From: JASFBA01 sp036172265
GTDB lineage: Bacteria > Chloroflexota > Chloroflexia > DTKN01
Direction of reading: 5' to 3'
Length of the DNA: 63,560 nucleotides
Assembly (NCBI GenBank): GCA_036172265.1
Contig: JASFBA010000062.1
Span: 1 to 63,560 of the forward strand
Part shown: positions 33,787 to 42,064 of the stretch, one piece after another
Position numbering within the stretch: position 1 is the first letter of the stretch
How the letters are laid out: each line of letters opens with the position of its first letter
Program-made: the position numbers and the translations under genes
Notes under the pieces: generated by a model
The model's database searches: none
Seen by the model: only the letters and a program-made list of their open reading frames with translations
What the model was told of the DNA's origin: nothing

Positions 33787-35169
33787 GTGCCGAAAGGAAT
33801 GGAAGAAGCCCTGGCCTATTCCCGGCGCTGGTTGGAGATCATCCGCAAGCCGGCTTTGGAAGAAGCCGAGGCCAAGGAAATCATCGAGGAAAGCAAGCGC
33901 AACTTTGCCGAACACTTCAACCGGGGCTGGCTCAACTACCGCAAGTCGGTCACCGAGGCCGGCGACTGGGCGGCTACCGAATGGAGCGGCTCGGGAGCGG
34001 TCTTCCGCGACGTCCTGGGCCGCGAGTTCATCGATTGTCTGGGCGGCTATGGCCTGCTGGACCTGGGCTGGTCGCACCCCGAAGTGGTGGAAGCGGTCAA
34101 GGCGCAACTGACCTACCGCACCCCCATGCCCAGCCAGGAACTCATCGACCCGCTGCGGGGTGTCCTGGCCCGGTTGATGGCCCTGATCACGCCCGGCGAC
34201 ATCCAATACTCTTTCTTTGCTGCCAGTGGAACCGAGGCTGTGGAAGGCGCCATCAAACTCGCCAAAATGTATACCCGCAAGGCCGGCTTCATCGCCGCCC
34301 TGCGGGGCTTTCACGGGAAAACGATGGGTTCGCTCAGCATGCTGGGCAAGGCCGACTTCCGGGAGCCGGTGGGCGTCCTCTACGGCGGGCCGGTCTACCA
34401 CGTGCCCTTTGGCGATGCCGACGCCGTGGAGCGGCAACTGGAGGTCTGCCGGCAGGTCGGGACCGGCATCGCCGCCGTGCTGATGGAGCCCATCCAGGGG
34501 GAGGCCGGGGCCATCGTCCCGCCGGACGACTTCTGGCCGCGCCTGCGCGAACTGACCCGACACTATGGCGTTCTCCTCATCGCCGATGAGGTACAGACCG
34601 GGATGGGGCGGACCGGAAAACTCTGGGGGGTGGACCACTGGAACGTTGTCCCCGACATCATGGCCATGGCCAAGTCTCTGGGCGGTGGGGTGATGCCGGT
34701 GAGTGCCTTCTGCTCGACGGCGGAGATCTGGCAGGTGATGATGGAGCCCAACCCCTTTATCCACACCACGACCACCGGGGGAGGTCCGCTGGCCTGTAGC
34801 GCGGCCATCGCCGCCATCTACGTGACCTTGCGTGACCGGCTTTGGGAACAGGCGGCGGCCAAGGGGGATTACCTCATGCCTAAACTCAAGGAACTGGCCG
34901 CCCGCTATCCGCAGATTTTTGACCCCTCCTTCGGCGGCGACGGCATCACCGGCAGGGGGCTTCTCATCGGCATGCACTTTCGCCGGCCGGAGGTGGGCTA
35001 TCGAGTGGCGGCCGGCCTCTTCCGACGCGGTATCCTGGTGGCCGGGACACTGACGAGCGCCCACACCATCCGCATCGAGCCGCCGCTCGTCATCACCTAC
35101 GAGCAACTGGATGCCGTGCTGGAGCGGCTGGCGGACACGCTGGCCGAAGTCGGGAAATGGCGAATGTAA
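33787..35169 (+). CDS. patA: Putrescine aminotransferase-like class III aminotransferase
   Basis: A 460-residue PLP enzyme of the PatA/YgjG type, which transfers the amino group of putrescine or cadaverine to 2-oxoglutarate to give an aminoaldehyde. AASGTEAVEGAIKLAKM binds PLP phosphate, LLIADEVQTGMGRTG holds the PLP Asp, and AMAKSLGGG holds the Schiff-base Lys near residue 294. An N-terminal helical arm (GMEEALAYSRRWLEIIRKP) is also seen in PatA. GTG start behind GGAGGTGAAAT. The aldehyde product is an obvious substrate for the AORs just upstream. Confidence 0.85.
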   Translation: MPKGMEEALAYSRRWLEIIRKPALEEAEAKEIIEESKRNFAEHFNRGWLNYRKSVTEAGDWAATEWSGSGAVFRDVLGREFIDCLGGYGLLDLGWSHPEVVEAVKAQLTYRTPMPSQELIDPLRGVLARLMALITPGDIQYSFFAASGTEAVEGAIKLAKMYTRKAGFIAALRGFHGKTMGSLSMLGKADFREPVGVLYGGPVYHVPFGDADAVERQLEVCRQVGTGIAAVLMEPIQGEAGAIVPPDDFWPRLRELTRHYGVLLIADEVQTGMGRTGKLWGVDHWNVVPDIMAMAKSLGGGVMPVSAFCSTAEIWQVMMEPNPFIHTTTTGGGPLACSAAIAAIYVTLRDRLWEQAAAKGDYLMPKLKELAARYPQIFDPSFGGDGITGRGLLIGMHFRRPEVGYRVAAGLFRRGILVAGTLTSAHTIRIEPPLVITYEQLDAVLERLADTLAEVGKWRM

Positions 35170-35201
35170 AATTTCAACGGTTCAAATACCCAGGAGGAAC
35201 G

Positions 35202-36485
35202 ATGTTTCGAGCGGACGAAGTTGCTGCCACAGCCTATCTTTCCCCGGTCTGGCCGCGTTATACCGACATTCTGGCCGAGCGGGCCGAGGGAATTTACATC
35301 TATGGCGCTGACGGCCGGCGCTACATAGACTTTACCTGCGGCATTGGGGTGACCAACACCGGCCACTGCCATCCCCGCGTGGTACGGGCGGCGCAGGAGC
35401 AGTGTGCCCTCCTCATCCATGGCCAGGCCAATATCGTCTATCATCGGCCTATGCTTCATCTCGTCGAGGAACTGCGCACCGTTGTCCCGGCCAGCCTGGA
35501 TTGCTTCTTCTTTTCCAACAGCGGGGCTGAAGCGGTGGAAGCAGCGGTGAAACTTGCTCGCCACGCCACCGGCCGGCCCGGCATCATCGTCTTCCAAGGT
35601 TCCTTCCACGGCCGTACCGTGGGCACGATGTCGCTTACCACCTCCAAGACGATCTACCGCTTGCGCTACCAGCCGCTGATGCCCGGAGTGGTCGTCGCCC
35701 CCTACCCTTATGCCTACCGCTACGGCTGGCCGCCGGAGGAGGCCTCCCGCCTCTGCCTGCAGGAACTGCGCCACCTCTTTTACACCCAGATCGACCCCTC
35801 GGAGGCGGCGGCGATCCTCATTGAGCCGGTGCTGGGCGAGGGGGGCTACGTCGTTCCCCCGCCCTCTTTTCTGCCAGGCGTGCGGGAGATCGCGGACGAG
35901 TTCGGTGTCCTCCTCATCGCTGACGAAGTCCAGAGCGGCTTCGGCCGGACCGGGCGCTGGTTCGCCTTCGAGCATTTCGACATCGTGCCCGACATCATGG
36001 TGATGGCCAAGGGGCTGGCCTCCGGCTTTCCGTTGAGCGGCATTGCGGCGCGGCGGGAACTGATGGAGAAGTGGGTGCCCGGCACCCACGGCGGCACCTA
36101 CGGCGGCAACGCCGTGGCCTGCGCCGCCGCGGCGGCCACCATCCAGGTGATGCGCGAGGAGGGACTGATCGAAAACAGCGCCCGTCAGGGGGCCTTTCTC
36201 CTGGAACGGTTACGTGAGATTCAGAAGCGGCACCCGCGCATCGGAGATGTGCGCGGCCTGGGTCTTATGGTGGGGACCGAATTCACCGCGCCCGGCGGCC
36301 GGCCGGACAAAGCCATGGCCAAGGCCGTCGTCCAGGCCTGCCAGAGGCTCGGCCTGCTCCTCCTCACCTGCGGCCCTTACGATAACACCATCCGCTGGAT
36401 TCCCCCGCTCATCGTCACACAAGAGCAACTGGAGGAAGCGCTGGAAATCTTTGAGCAGGCGCTGGCGGAGGTGCAGGTCGGATAG
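35202..36485 (+). CDS. gabT: 4-aminobutyrate aminotransferase-like class III aminotransferase
   Basis: A 427-residue PLP transaminase. NSGAEAVEAAVKLARHATGR, ILIEPVLGEGGYVVPP and LLIADEVQSGFGRTG are GabT-type signatures; the Schiff-base Lys is in MVMAKGLASGFPLSG near residue 268. It probably moves the amino group of GABA or a related omega-amino acid to 2-oxoglutarate, giving succinate semialdehyde. AGGAGG precedes the ATG at 35202; the longer frame overlaps patA. The final codons EVQVG and the TAG lie inside a 44-base repeat copy, so the C-terminus has been shaped by the repeat. Confidence 0.87.
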   Translation: MFRADEVAATAYLSPVWPRYTDILAERAEGIYIYGADGRRYIDFTCGIGVTNTGHCHPRVVRAAQEQCALLIHGQANIVYHRPMLHLVEELRTVVPASLDCFFFSNSGAEAVEAAVKLARHATGRPGIIVFQGSFHGRTVGTMSLTTSKTIYRLRYQPLMPGVVVAPYPYAYRYGWPPEEASRLCLQELRHLFYTQIDPSEAAAILIEPVLGEGGYVVPPPSFLPGVREIADEFGVLLIADEVQSGFGRTGRWFAFEHFDIVPDIMVMAKGLASGFPLSGIAARRELMEKWVPGTHGGTYGGNAVACAAAAATIQVMREEGLIENSARQGAFLLERLREIQKRHPRIGDVRGLGLMVGTEFTAPGGRPDKAMAKAVVQACQRLGLLLLTCGPYDNTIRWIPPLIVTQEQLEEALEIFEQALAEVQVG

Positions 36486-36510
36486 TCAATTCGACCTACA
36501 CCTTCCCGAA
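36467..36510. repeat. GTAGGTCGG-type 44-base repeat, copy 2
   Basis: A 44-base unit containing GCAGGTCGGATAGTCAATTC and ending CACCTTCCCGAA. It overlaps the end of gabT and supplies its TAG. It differs from the next copy at two positions. Confidence 0.85.
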
Positions 36511-36528
36511 CGTCGAGCGGGCGTTGGT

Positions 36529-36572
36529 GGAGGTGTAGGTCGGATGGTCAATTCGACCTACACCTTCCCGAA
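36529..36572. repeat. GTAGGTCGG-type 44-base repeat, copy 3
   Basis: Nearly the same 44 bases as 36467-36510. It overlaps the end of the convergent minus-strand gene and encodes its last residues FGKV and TAG stop. Confidence 0.85.
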
Positions 36573-36860
36573 GAAGTCGGTGATGTCGAAGTAGACGGTT
36601 TTGGACGTCCCGTCGGCCAGGCGGAGGCGCATTTCGTCATAGCGACGGTCGCCAGAAACAAGGAGGGCCTGCCGTTCCAGTTGCCAGTCCACTCCCCTCC
36701 GGCCGAAGAGGGCTTCCAGGCAGAGGTACTCGGTGCGGATGCCGGCTTGGGTGTTCGGTGCCCCGTGGATGACGATGGCCGTCTGCAGCGCATCCCCCGG
36801 TCCGCCGGAAAGGGCGATCCCACCCAGGTCCAAGCCCCTGAAACGATCAAGAAATGCCAT
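36558..36860 (-). CDS. Hypothetical protein, 100 residues
   Basis: A small soluble protein, not recognised. It has AIVIHGAPNTQAGIRTEYLCLE and, near the end, LADGTSKTVYFDITDFFGK, and looks like a compact alpha/beta domain. AAGGAGGGG precedes the ATG, which overlaps the end of the upstream gene by 14 bases, so the two are translationally coupled. The last residues lie in a dispersed repeat. Small overlapping pairs like this are often toxin-antitoxin, immunity or accessory genes, but nothing in the sequence proves it. Confidence 0.65.
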   Translation of the reverse strand: MAFLDRFRGLDLGGIALSGGPGDALQTAIVIHGAPNTQAGIRTEYLCLEALFGRRGVDWQLERQALLVSGDRRYDEMRLRLADGTSKTVYFDITDFFGKV

Positions 36861-37152
36861 TATACCCCTCCTTTACAGCAATTGCCTTCAGCGCTTCGGG
36901 AACAGAGGCATAGCGCAATACCTGCCCATCGTAGTCGTTGATCCAGATAAGCGGGAGAGCGCTTGCTTCAAATCCTCTCAAGGCCTCTTGCACTTGGTCC
37001 TCGTATCGGGCTACAACCAAGTAGGCGGTGGCCTGTTCCTCATAGGGTACTAGGCAAAGAGCCTCCTGGTCAGTGGATTCGCACCACGCATTCACCACTC
37101 CATCCCAAGTGCCCTCAACAAAATCCCCGATTAGCATTAGTTTATCCTCCAT
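36847..37152 (-). CDS. Hypothetical protein, 101 residues
   Basis: A small acidic protein of unknown family (MEDKLMLIGDFVEGTWDGVVN..., ATAYLVVARYEDQVQEALRGF, PLIWINDYDGQVLRYA). AAGGAG lies 7 bases before the ATG. It overlaps the downstream 100-residue gene. A TGTGGTATAAT extended -10 box lies about 120 bases upstream. It has no transmembrane or signal segments. The pair is isolated between gabT and the LCP gene, flanked by repeats and a gene fragment. Confidence 0.65.
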   Translation of the reverse strand: MEDKLMLIGDFVEGTWDGVVNAWCESTDQEALCLVPYEEQATAYLVVARYEDQVQEALRGFEASALPLIWINDYDGQVLRYASVPEALKAIAVKEGYNGIS

Positions 37153-37244
37153 TGCCTATCTCCTTGGTCCACAATTTCCCGCGCGATATGCTTGATGATC
37201 CCGATATCCCGCAACTGTTGGAGTATTTGCCCATTTTCCGTTTG
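37137..37244 (-). pseudogene. Possible C-terminal fragment of a lost gene upstream of the small pair
   Basis: After a TAG at 37247-37245 one frame reads TENGQILQQLRDIGIIKHIA and ends GDRQWRIN before TAA. The pattern resembles the winged-helix end of some restriction enzymes and related proteins. No start codon is available. Its stop overlaps the start of the 101-residue gene, as expected for a former operon neighbour. The similarity is weak. The rest of 37245-37519 shows no gene. Confidence 0.3.
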
Positions 37245-37274
37245 CTACCGCCGGCCGACCGGCCTTTTGGTACC

Positions 37275-37283
37275 ATTATACCA
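37275..37283 (-). promoter_or_regulatory. Extended -10 element for the small-gene pair
   Basis: Minus-strand TGGTATAAT with no good -35. About 120 bases upstream of the 101-residue gene. Confidence 0.5.
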
Positions 37284-37519
37284 CACCCAGGGCCGGCCCG
37301 TCCCCGCTTTCCCCAAGGGCGCAGTTGATTGCACCCTTTCCTGCTCCTCCAGCCGCGGCAAGAGCACCCGGGAGGCGTCGCCGTCGGCAGGGAGATGCCG
37401 GGGATCGGCGGCTTGTGCCCCAGTTGCAGGTGATGACGATAGGAAGGCCGGCTCCAGCCGACCTCCTCGAAAGCATCCCGCGTCGGCCTCGTCCGGTGGG
37501 GCGGGGACGACCCCTGCCC

Positions 37520-38863
37520 CTACTCCTGGGGCGGGACATAATCATCTCCCAAGATGATGACGATGTCGGCCGATTCCACCGTTTTCTGGCGTACGAAGCC
37601 GGGTTGCACATGCAAAAGTTCGGCCAGTTGCTGGCGGGTGAAGGGGTGCTCTCCGCCGTCCAAAATCAGGGTGCGGGTATAGGTGCCGGCCTGGGGGTCC
37701 TGAAGCGCGGCTATGACGTTGAAGCCACGCTTGAGGAGGTAATCCCGGGTGCGGGCCGCACACAGGTTGCAGGTCAGGGTGCCGTTGCGCACCTCAATCC
37801 TCGCTGCCTCCGCCCGTATCTGTCGCATCACCGGGTCTTGCTGCATCTCCTGGGCGATGGAGCGCACGCAGGGCAGGTAAGGATATAGGCGGGTTGTGCC
37901 GCTGATCACGTTCAGACAATTGCTGACATTCAGGGTATAGGAGGAGATGCGTTCGGCAGGGATGTCCGGCGCCAGGCGGGCCAGGGCGAGAAGTGTATCC
38001 AGGGGGATGTCGGTCTGGACCGTGTGTCCCATCTCCGCCAGGAGCGACTCCAGGCGGCCCAGGTCGGAGAGCAGACCGCTCTGCAGGATGCGGTCGCGCA
38101 GGGCCAGCAGGACCTGTTGCTGACGCCGGTTGCGCTCAAAGTCGCTATCGCTATGGCGAGAGCGGACGTATTGCAGGGCGGTACGAGCATCCATATGTTG
38201 CAGGCCGGCCGGGATGTAGATACGGGTATAGCCCACCGTGCCCACAGGGTATTCGTTATCCTCCAACGGGGTCGGGACGTCCACGATGATGCCGCCGACC
38301 AGGTCCACCAGGCGCTCAAAGCCCTGAAAGTCCACCAAGGCATAGTAGTCTATCGAGATGTCCAGGAAATTCTCCACCGTCTGCCGAATAAGGGCCGGCC
38401 CTCCCCCGGCCTCGGCCATATAGCTTTCCCCCAGGCCGTAGGCAGCGTTGACCTTGTCGGTATGGAAACCGGGAATTTCCACGGCTGTATCCCGAGGGAT
38501 GGAGAACATGCTGGCGAAGCGGCCTTTCGGGTGAACGTACACCACAATGTTGACATCGTTCAGGGTATTTCCGCCCTCCTCGCGTCGGTCAATGCCGATG
38601 AGGAGGATGGCAAGCGGCTTTTCCAGCGGCGCGACGGTGGGAGGGGGAGGGCCGGGAGTGGCCGGGGTGGCCGGTGTTACGGTGGCAAGAGGCGGCCGAA
38701 AGATGCCGGCGGCTGCAGTGATCGCCGTACGGATAGGCCCCCAAACCAGGGCCACGATTCCGGCCATCAGGAGCAACAGGAAAACGGCCAAAAACAGGTA
38801 ACCGGCTCCTCCCGAAGACCGGGAAGACCGCAACGCTCGCTCCCGCTTGGATGTTCGGGCCAT
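37520..38863 (-). CDS. LytR-CpsA-Psr (LCP) family phosphotransferase with LytR_C domain
   Basis: A 447-residue membrane-anchored enzyme that attaches polyprenyl-linked glycans to the cell wall or other acceptors. The N-terminal basic stretch is followed by one helix (YLFLAVFLLLLMAGIVALVW), a Pro/Thr linker, and then the LCP domain with ILLIGIDRREE, FSIPRDTAVEI, VNAAYGLG and YVRSRHSDSDFERNRRQQ, holding the conserved Arg/Asp residues. The C-terminal 90 residues (IEVRNGTLTCNLCAART...) match LytR_C. GGAG lies before the ATG at 38863; longer frames run over the promoter. It pairs functionally with the glycan genes at 7-12 kb. Confidence 0.92.
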   Translation of the reverse strand: MARTSKRERALRSSRSSGGAGYLFLAVFLLLLMAGIVALVWGPIRTAITAAAGIFRPPLATVTPATPATPGPPPPTVAPLEKPLAILLIGIDRREEGGNTLNDVNIVVYVHPKGRFASMFSIPRDTAVEIPGFHTDKVNAAYGLGESYMAEAGGGPALIRQTVENFLDISIDYYALVDFQGFERLVDLVGGIIVDVPTPLEDNEYPVGTVGYTRIYIPAGLQHMDARTALQYVRSRHSDSDFERNRRQQQVLLALRDRILQSGLLSDLGRLESLLAEMGHTVQTDIPLDTLLALARLAPDIPAERISSYTLNVSNCLNVISGTTRLYPYLPCVRSIAQEMQQDPVMRQIRAEAARIEVRNGTLTCNLCAARTRDYLLKRGFNVIAALQDPQAGTYTRTLILDGGEHPFTRQQLAELLHVQPGFVRQKTVESADIVIILGDDYVPPQE

Positions 38864-38894
38864 AAATCGCTCCAGGTCATCTTTGTTCCCTGAA

Positions 38895-38903
38895 ATTATA
38901 CCA
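38895..38903 (-). promoter_or_regulatory. Extended -10 promoter of the LCP gene
   Basis: Minus-strand TGGTATAAT about 30 bases upstream of the start codon; the -35 is poor. Confidence 0.6.
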
Positions 38904-39017
38904 CAAAATGCGGCGATGCGCACCACAGGAGGATGTTTACGAACCTTCCACCCCTTTCAAGGGGACAGGTTGTCCCCAGCGTGAAACGTTCTCGATTGGA
39001 CATCCCTCGTCCACCCA

Positions 39018-39026
39018 TGTTATAAT
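39018..39026 (+). promoter_or_regulatory. Extended -10 promoter of the Vms1-like gene
   Basis: TGTTATAAT; a TTGGAC lies 19 bases upstream of the -10, a little far for a -35. The leader is about 40 bases. Confidence 0.55.
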
Positions 39027-39072
39027 ACTTTCACCCCGCCAGGGGAAAACCGAAAACCAGGAGGAGGTGCCG

Positions 39073-40188
39073 ATGATTACGAGACATCAACTGGAACTGC
39101 TTACCAACTATCCGCCCTCCGAATCGCCGGTGGTCAGTTTTTACCTCTCCATTGACCGCCGCGAGAGAGAGGAAAAGGCCCCCTTCACCGCGCTGAAGAA
39201 CCTGCTCAAGGCCGGGCAGGAAGAAATCTCCCGCTGGCCCGAATCCTATCGCCCTATGCTTACCCAGATCATGGCCCGCATCGAGGAGGCCGTCGAGGAG
39301 GAACGCGGCGGAACATCCCGCGGCCTGGCCATCTTCGCCGGCGAAAACTTCTGGCAGGCCTACCGCCTGCCCCAGCAACCCGGCGACTACCTGGTCGTGG
39401 ACCGCACCCCCTACGTCAAGCCGCTCATCCATCTCTTTCGGCGTCAACCCCGCTATTGCACCGTCCTGGTGGACAAGGAACGGGCCCGCCTTTTCCTCAT
39501 CCACATGGGCGAAATCCAGGACTATTCGATGGTCCTGGACGAAGTGCCCAAGCGCCATGACCAAGGGGGCTGGGCCCAGGCCCGTCTTCAGCGCCACCAT
39601 GACGACGCCGTGATGCACCACCTCAGACGCGCCGCCGAATTGACGTTGGAATTCTTCCAGCGCGAAGGCTTTGACTTCCTCCTCATCGGCGGGACGGAGG
39701 AACTGACCAGCGCCTTCTACGACCGGTTGCATACCTACCTTCAGGAGCGGGTAGTGGGGTTTTTGCCCATCGCCACCACCGCCGGCGCCGCCGAGGTTCT
39801 CGAGCAGACCCTCCAGACGATGGGTGAGGTTGAGGAAAGGATGGCCGAGGAACTGGTCGGCCGGCTGAAGGAAGAGGTGGGATCGGGCCGGATGGGCGTG
39901 GCCGGCCTTTCGGCCACCCTGCGCGCCCTCAATGCCCGTAAGGTGATGGAACTCCTGGTGGAAGAGGGCTACCAGTCGGCCGGCGGCCGGTGTGTCAACT
40001 GTGGCAGCCTGAGCATCCGTTCCACCGGAAAGTGCCGCTACTGCCACGGCGAGATCGAACGGGTGGAGTATCTGATCGATGAGGCAGTGGAACTGGCTTC
40101 CGCCCAGAGTGCCAAAGTCCATTTCATCCCGCCCAACGATACCCTCTGGGAACTCGGGCGCATCGGGGCGCTCCTGCGTTACGCCTGA
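39073..40188 (+). CDS. Vms1/VLRF1-like (bacterial archaeo-eukaryotic release factor family) protein
   Basis: A 371-residue protein with an eRF1-like fold. The central domain reads CTVLVDKERARLFLIHMG and then DQGGWAQARLQRHHDD near residues 164-177, where the Gly-Gly loop with Gln and the following Arg/His residues match the catalytic loop of Vms1-type peptidyl-tRNA hydrolases. FDFLLIGGTEELTSAFYDRL follows. A C-terminal zinc ribbon has CVNCGS and CRYCHG near 307-326. Likely role: release of stalled nascent chains from ribosomes or large subunits. GGAGGAGGTG precedes the ATG. A DUF2889 gene follows at 10 bases. No stress genes are adjacent. Confidence 0.75.
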   Translation: MITRHQLELLTNYPPSESPVVSFYLSIDRREREEKAPFTALKNLLKAGQEEISRWPESYRPMLTQIMARIEEAVEEERGGTSRGLAIFAGENFWQAYRLPQQPGDYLVVDRTPYVKPLIHLFRRQPRYCTVLVDKERARLFLIHMGEIQDYSMVLDEVPKRHDQGGWAQARLQRHHDDAVMHHLRRAAELTLEFFQREGFDFLLIGGTEELTSAFYDRLHTYLQERVVGFLPIATTAGAAEVLEQTLQTMGEVEERMAEELVGRLKEEVGSGRMGVAGLSATLRALNARKVMELLVEEGYQSAGGRCVNCGSLSIRSTGKCRYCHGEIERVEYLIDEAVELASAQSAKVHFIPPNDTLWELGRIGALLRYA

Positions 40189-40198
40189 GGAGGCCAGT

Positions 40199-40687
40199 AT
40201 GTCCGAACTGAGCGAACTCTACCAGCGCAACATCAATGTGACCGTCGAGCGAGGGGATGACCCCGATTACATCATCGTCCATTCCTCCCTCCTCGACCTG
40301 GACCACAGCATCCGCTTCTCGATGAAGGTGCATGCCCGTACCAAGAGGATCGAGCAGGCCAGCGCTCAGATGATCCGCGTGCCCTTTCGCAAGTGCCGGG
40401 AAACCCTTTCTCTAACGGAAAAGATCGCCGGCCTGGTGATCGAACGGGGCATCAATCGCAAACTGGCCGATGCCCTGGGGCATGATACCGGCTGTATGCA
40501 CCTGGTCGAGCTCTCGATGACCGCGGCGCGGATGGCGGCGGCGGTGCTGGTGGAAGCCCAGCGTGGCCTGGTCGATCGGGAACATTTCGAGGCCTTGAGC
40601 GAGGAGGAACGTATCGCCATCGGCATGCCCTTCCTGAAGAATACCTGCCTGGTCTTTCGCATGCCGGAAGAAAAAACTCTTGCCTGA
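40199..40687 (+). CDS. DUF2889-family protein
   Basis: A 162-residue soluble protein. RTKRIEQASAQMIRVPFRKC and the later DTGCMHLVELSMTAARM match the DUF2889 pattern. It contains a Cys in each of these segments (RKC, GC) and a third near the end (KNTC), which could bind metal. Function unknown. GAGGAGG precedes the ATG. It sits between the Vms1-like gene and an aminotransferase on the same strand, so it may belong with either. Confidence 0.75.
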   Translation: MSELSELYQRNINVTVERGDDPDYIIVHSSLLDLDHSIRFSMKVHARTKRIEQASAQMIRVPFRKCRETLSLTEKIAGLVIERGINRKLADALGHDTGCMHLVELSMTAARMAAAVLVEAQRGLVDREHFEALSEEERIAIGMPFLKNTCLVFRMPEEKTLA

Positions 40688-40702
40688 TCTCCGGGGGTGG
40701 CC

Positions 40703-42034
40703 ATGACCCAGGAAGAACGCCTCTTGAGCGGGGAGGAGATCGTCCGTCTGAGCCGTGAATACACCCTCTTCTCCTGGTCGGTGCAGGCGGAGGTCAATCC
40801 GATCCCTATCGTGCGCGGGGAAGGGGTCTATTTCTGGGATGCGGAGGGGAAGCGCTACATAGACTTTTCCTCCCAGATTATGAACCTGAACATCGGCCAT
40901 CAGCACCCCAAGGTGGTGCGGGCGATCCAGGAGCAGGCCGGCCGTCTCTGCTACGCTCACCCCGGTATGGCTACCGAACCCCGTGCCCTCCTGGGGAAAA
41001 AGATCGCCGAACTCGCCCCCGGCAACCTCAAGAAAACCTTCTTCTGTTTGGGCGGGGCCGAAGCCAACGAGAACGCCATCAAGATCGCCCGCCTCTACAC
41101 CGGGCGTTTCAAAATCCTGGCCCGCTACCGCTCCTACCACGGTGCCACCCATGGCGCCATCGCCCTCACCGGCGATTACCGCCGCCTGCCGGTCGAGCCG
41201 GCCATGCCGGGCGTCGTCCATTTCCTCGACCCCTACTGCTACCGTTGCCCCTTCGGCTGGACACCCCAGACCTGCCGTCGCCAGTGCATCGACCACGTCG
41301 AGGAGGTCATCCGCTACGAAGGGCCGGAGCACATCGCCGCCATCGTCATGGAAGGGGTCACCGGCTCTAACGGCCTTATCGTTCCGCCCGACGAGTACTG
41401 GCCCCGGGTGCGGGAAATCTGTGATAAGTACGGCATCCTCCTTATCTCCGATGAGGTCATGAGCGGCTGGGGACGGACCGGGAAATGGTTTGCCGTGGAC
41501 CACTGGTCGGTGGTGCCGGACATCATCACCTGCGCCAAAGGGTTGACCTCGGGCTATGTGCCGCTGGGGGCCGTGATCGTCTCCGAGCCCATCGCCCAGC
41601 ACTTTGAGAAGCATATGCTCTGGTGCGGCCTGACCTACAGTGCCCATCCTCTAGCCTGCGCGGCCGGCCTGGCCACCCTTCAGGTCTATGAGGAAGAAGG
41701 GCTGGTGGAAAACGCCGCCCGGGTCGGCCGGCACCTGGGGAAACGCCTGGAGGAGATCAAGGCCCGCCATCCCTCCGTGGGCGACGTGCGTTACATCGGC
41801 CTCTTCTCAGCCCTGGAACTGGTGCGCAATCGGAACAAAGAGCCCAGCCCGGCCATGGCCCAGATCGGCAAATTCCTGCGGGAAAACGGCCTCTTCACCT
41901 TCCTCTTCGGCTGTTTCCTCTTCGTCGTCCCGCCGCTCTGTATCACCGAGGCCCAGATCGACGAAGGGCTGGAGATCATCGAACGGGCCCTGGAAATCGC
42001 CGACGACCTCTATGTGGAGGAATTTGCCCATTGA
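40703..42034 (+). CDS. Omega-amino-acid:pyruvate-type class III aminotransferase with a Cys-rich loop
   Basis: A 443-residue PLP transaminase. GGAEANENAIKIARLYTGR binds PLP phosphate, LLISDEVMSGWGRTGKWF holds the PLP Asp, and TCAKGLTSGYVPLGA has the Schiff-base Lys near residue 280. These resemble taurine/beta-alanine:pyruvate transaminases. Residues 175-195 contain four Cys in YCYRCPFGWTPQTCRRQC, an insert known from a subset of these enzymes and suited to binding a metal or cluster. The ATG at 40703 follows GGGGGTGG. If it deaminates beta-alanine, the product malonate semialdehyde would feed MmsA. Confidence 0.85.
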   Translation: MTQEERLLSGEEIVRLSREYTLFSWSVQAEVNPIPIVRGEGVYFWDAEGKRYIDFSSQIMNLNIGHQHPKVVRAIQEQAGRLCYAHPGMATEPRALLGKKIAELAPGNLKKTFFCLGGAEANENAIKIARLYTGRFKILARYRSYHGATHGAIALTGDYRRLPVEPAMPGVVHFLDPYCYRCPFGWTPQTCRRQCIDHVEEVIRYEGPEHIAAIVMEGVTGSNGLIVPPDEYWPRVREICDKYGILLISDEVMSGWGRTGKWFAVDHWSVVPDIITCAKGLTSGYVPLGAVIVSEPIAQHFEKHMLWCGLTYSAHPLACAAGLATLQVYEEEGLVENAARVGRHLGKRLEEIKARHPSVGDVRYIGLFSALELVRNRNKEPSPAMAQIGKFLRENGLFTFLFGCFLFVVPPLCITEAQIDEGLEIIERALEIADDLYVEEFAH

Positions 42035-42064
42035 CGACCCCTTGGCAAACTTCCGGGGACAAGA

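Noticed and set aside
37320..37888. Plus-strand 187-codon frame in the gap before the LCP gene
   Set aside because: It mostly overlaps the LCP gene in antisense, has no start signal, and is Arg/Gly/Pro-rich without any recognisable domain.
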